Of a stretch of 5,501 nucleotides of DNA, positions 5,316 through 5,501 are shown in pieces. Position 1 is the first letter of the stretch. Each line of letters begins with the position of its first letter. The DNA comes from an uncultured Phascolarctobacterium sp. (GTDB lineage: Bacteria > Bacillota > Negativicutes > Acidaminococcales > Acidaminococcaceae): the NCBI GenBank assembly GCA_946002345.1, contig CAMFZA010000127.1, positions 1 to 5,501 on the forward strand, given 5' to 3'. The notes under the pieces are model-generated. The model was not told the DNA's origin and made no database searches. It was given only the letters and a program-made list of their open reading frames with translations. A program made the translations under genes and the position numbers.

Positions 5316-5501
5316 GCCTTAAATTTTACACTATAACGCCGAGAAATAATAATTTGTTTCGCTCAAAAGAAATTTTCACGCTCATTTCGTGCAGAACAAT
5401 CACGAAGCTGCGGGATACAATCTGTCATCAGAACAATTTACTATACATACCCTTGCTTCTATTGTTCTAAGCACTCATGAGCTAAAATTTCTATTCGCTC
5501 C
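5316..5501 (-). other. AT-rich region upstream of the PPIase gene with short repeats; probable operon leader
   Basis: No supported gene. On the plus strand CAGAACAAT occurs at 5392-5400 and 5429-5437, and its inverse ATTGTTCT at 5461-5468. TTCGTG (5386-5391) and CACGAA (5401-5406) form a perfect 6-bp inverted repeat whose 9-nt loop is exactly one CAGAACAAT copy. CGCTCA is repeated at 5360 and 5379. On the minus strand TATAGT at 5335-5330 and at 5445-5440 could be -10 boxes, but neither has a good -35 at 16-18 nt, so no promoter is assigned. A short minus-strand frame at 5500-5459 ending in TAG (ERIEILAHECLEQ) could be the tail of an upstream gene, but it is too short to judge. Confidence 0.4.

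Noticed and set aside
5330..5366. Sigma-A promoter with TATAGT (5335-5330) as -10 and TTGAGC (5366-5361) as -35
   Set aside because: The spacer would be 25 nt, too long, and no better -35 is present at 16-18 nt.
399..5483. Shared 12-mer CACTCATGAGCT at 399-410 (recO start) and 5472-5483
   Set aside because: The core is a short palindrome (CTCATGAG), one copy is fixed by coding sequence, and there is no wider similarity; most likely chance.

Overview
The window reads as a compact housekeeping operon from a low-to-medium GC Bacillota-type bacterium. All recognisable genes lie on the minus strand. In transcription order (right to left) they are: a lipoprotein cyclophilin (peptidyl-prolyl isomerase), phoH-like ATPase, ybeY, cdd, era, a CNNM/CBS/CorC membrane protein, and the 5' part of recO, which runs off the left edge. 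The phoH-ybeY-cdd-era-recO order is the classical Bacillota arrangement (compare Bacillus subtilis phoH/yqfE-yqfF-yqfG-dgkA-cdd-era-recO), and most genes have strong Shine-Dalgarno (SD) sequences. A CNNM protein next to era hints at Negativicutes, but that finer placement is a guess.

Right end (5301-5501): an AT-rich intergenic leader with short direct and inverted repeats (AGAACAAT/ATTGTTCT) but no convincing promoter. 4743-5300: secreted lipoprotein PPIase. 3763-4725: PhoH family ATPase with a TTG start. 3572-3762: the only large internal gap. It holds four imperfect tandem copies of a 40-46 bp unit built round a C4TT/AAG4 palindrome, followed by a second hairpin that touches the ybeY SD. 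3065-3571: YbeY rRNA endonuclease. 2645-3052: cytidine deaminase. 1727-2629: Era GTPase. 398-1720: CNNM/CorC protein whose likely start is not ATG/GTG/TTG. 1-405: RecO N-terminal domain. Gene junctions are tight (12, 15, 6 nt gaps and an 8-nt overlap), consistent with one transcript and coupled translation.

Functionally, YbeY and Era both act on maturation of the 3' end of 16S rRNA and 30S assembly; Cdd recycles pyrimidine nucleosides; RecO does recombinational repair; the CNNM protein probably handles Mg2+ or other cations; the cyclophilin folds proteins outside the cytoplasmic membrane. Compared with the usual layout, the HD-domain membrane gene (pgpH/yqfF) normally between phoH and ybeY and the dgkA gene normally between ybeY and cdd are both absent.

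I do not see a new defence, mobile or biosynthetic system here. The parts most worth a second look are the palindromic tandem array upstream of ybeY, which carries repeated CCUCC on the transcript, and the apparent non-canonical start of the CNNM gene.
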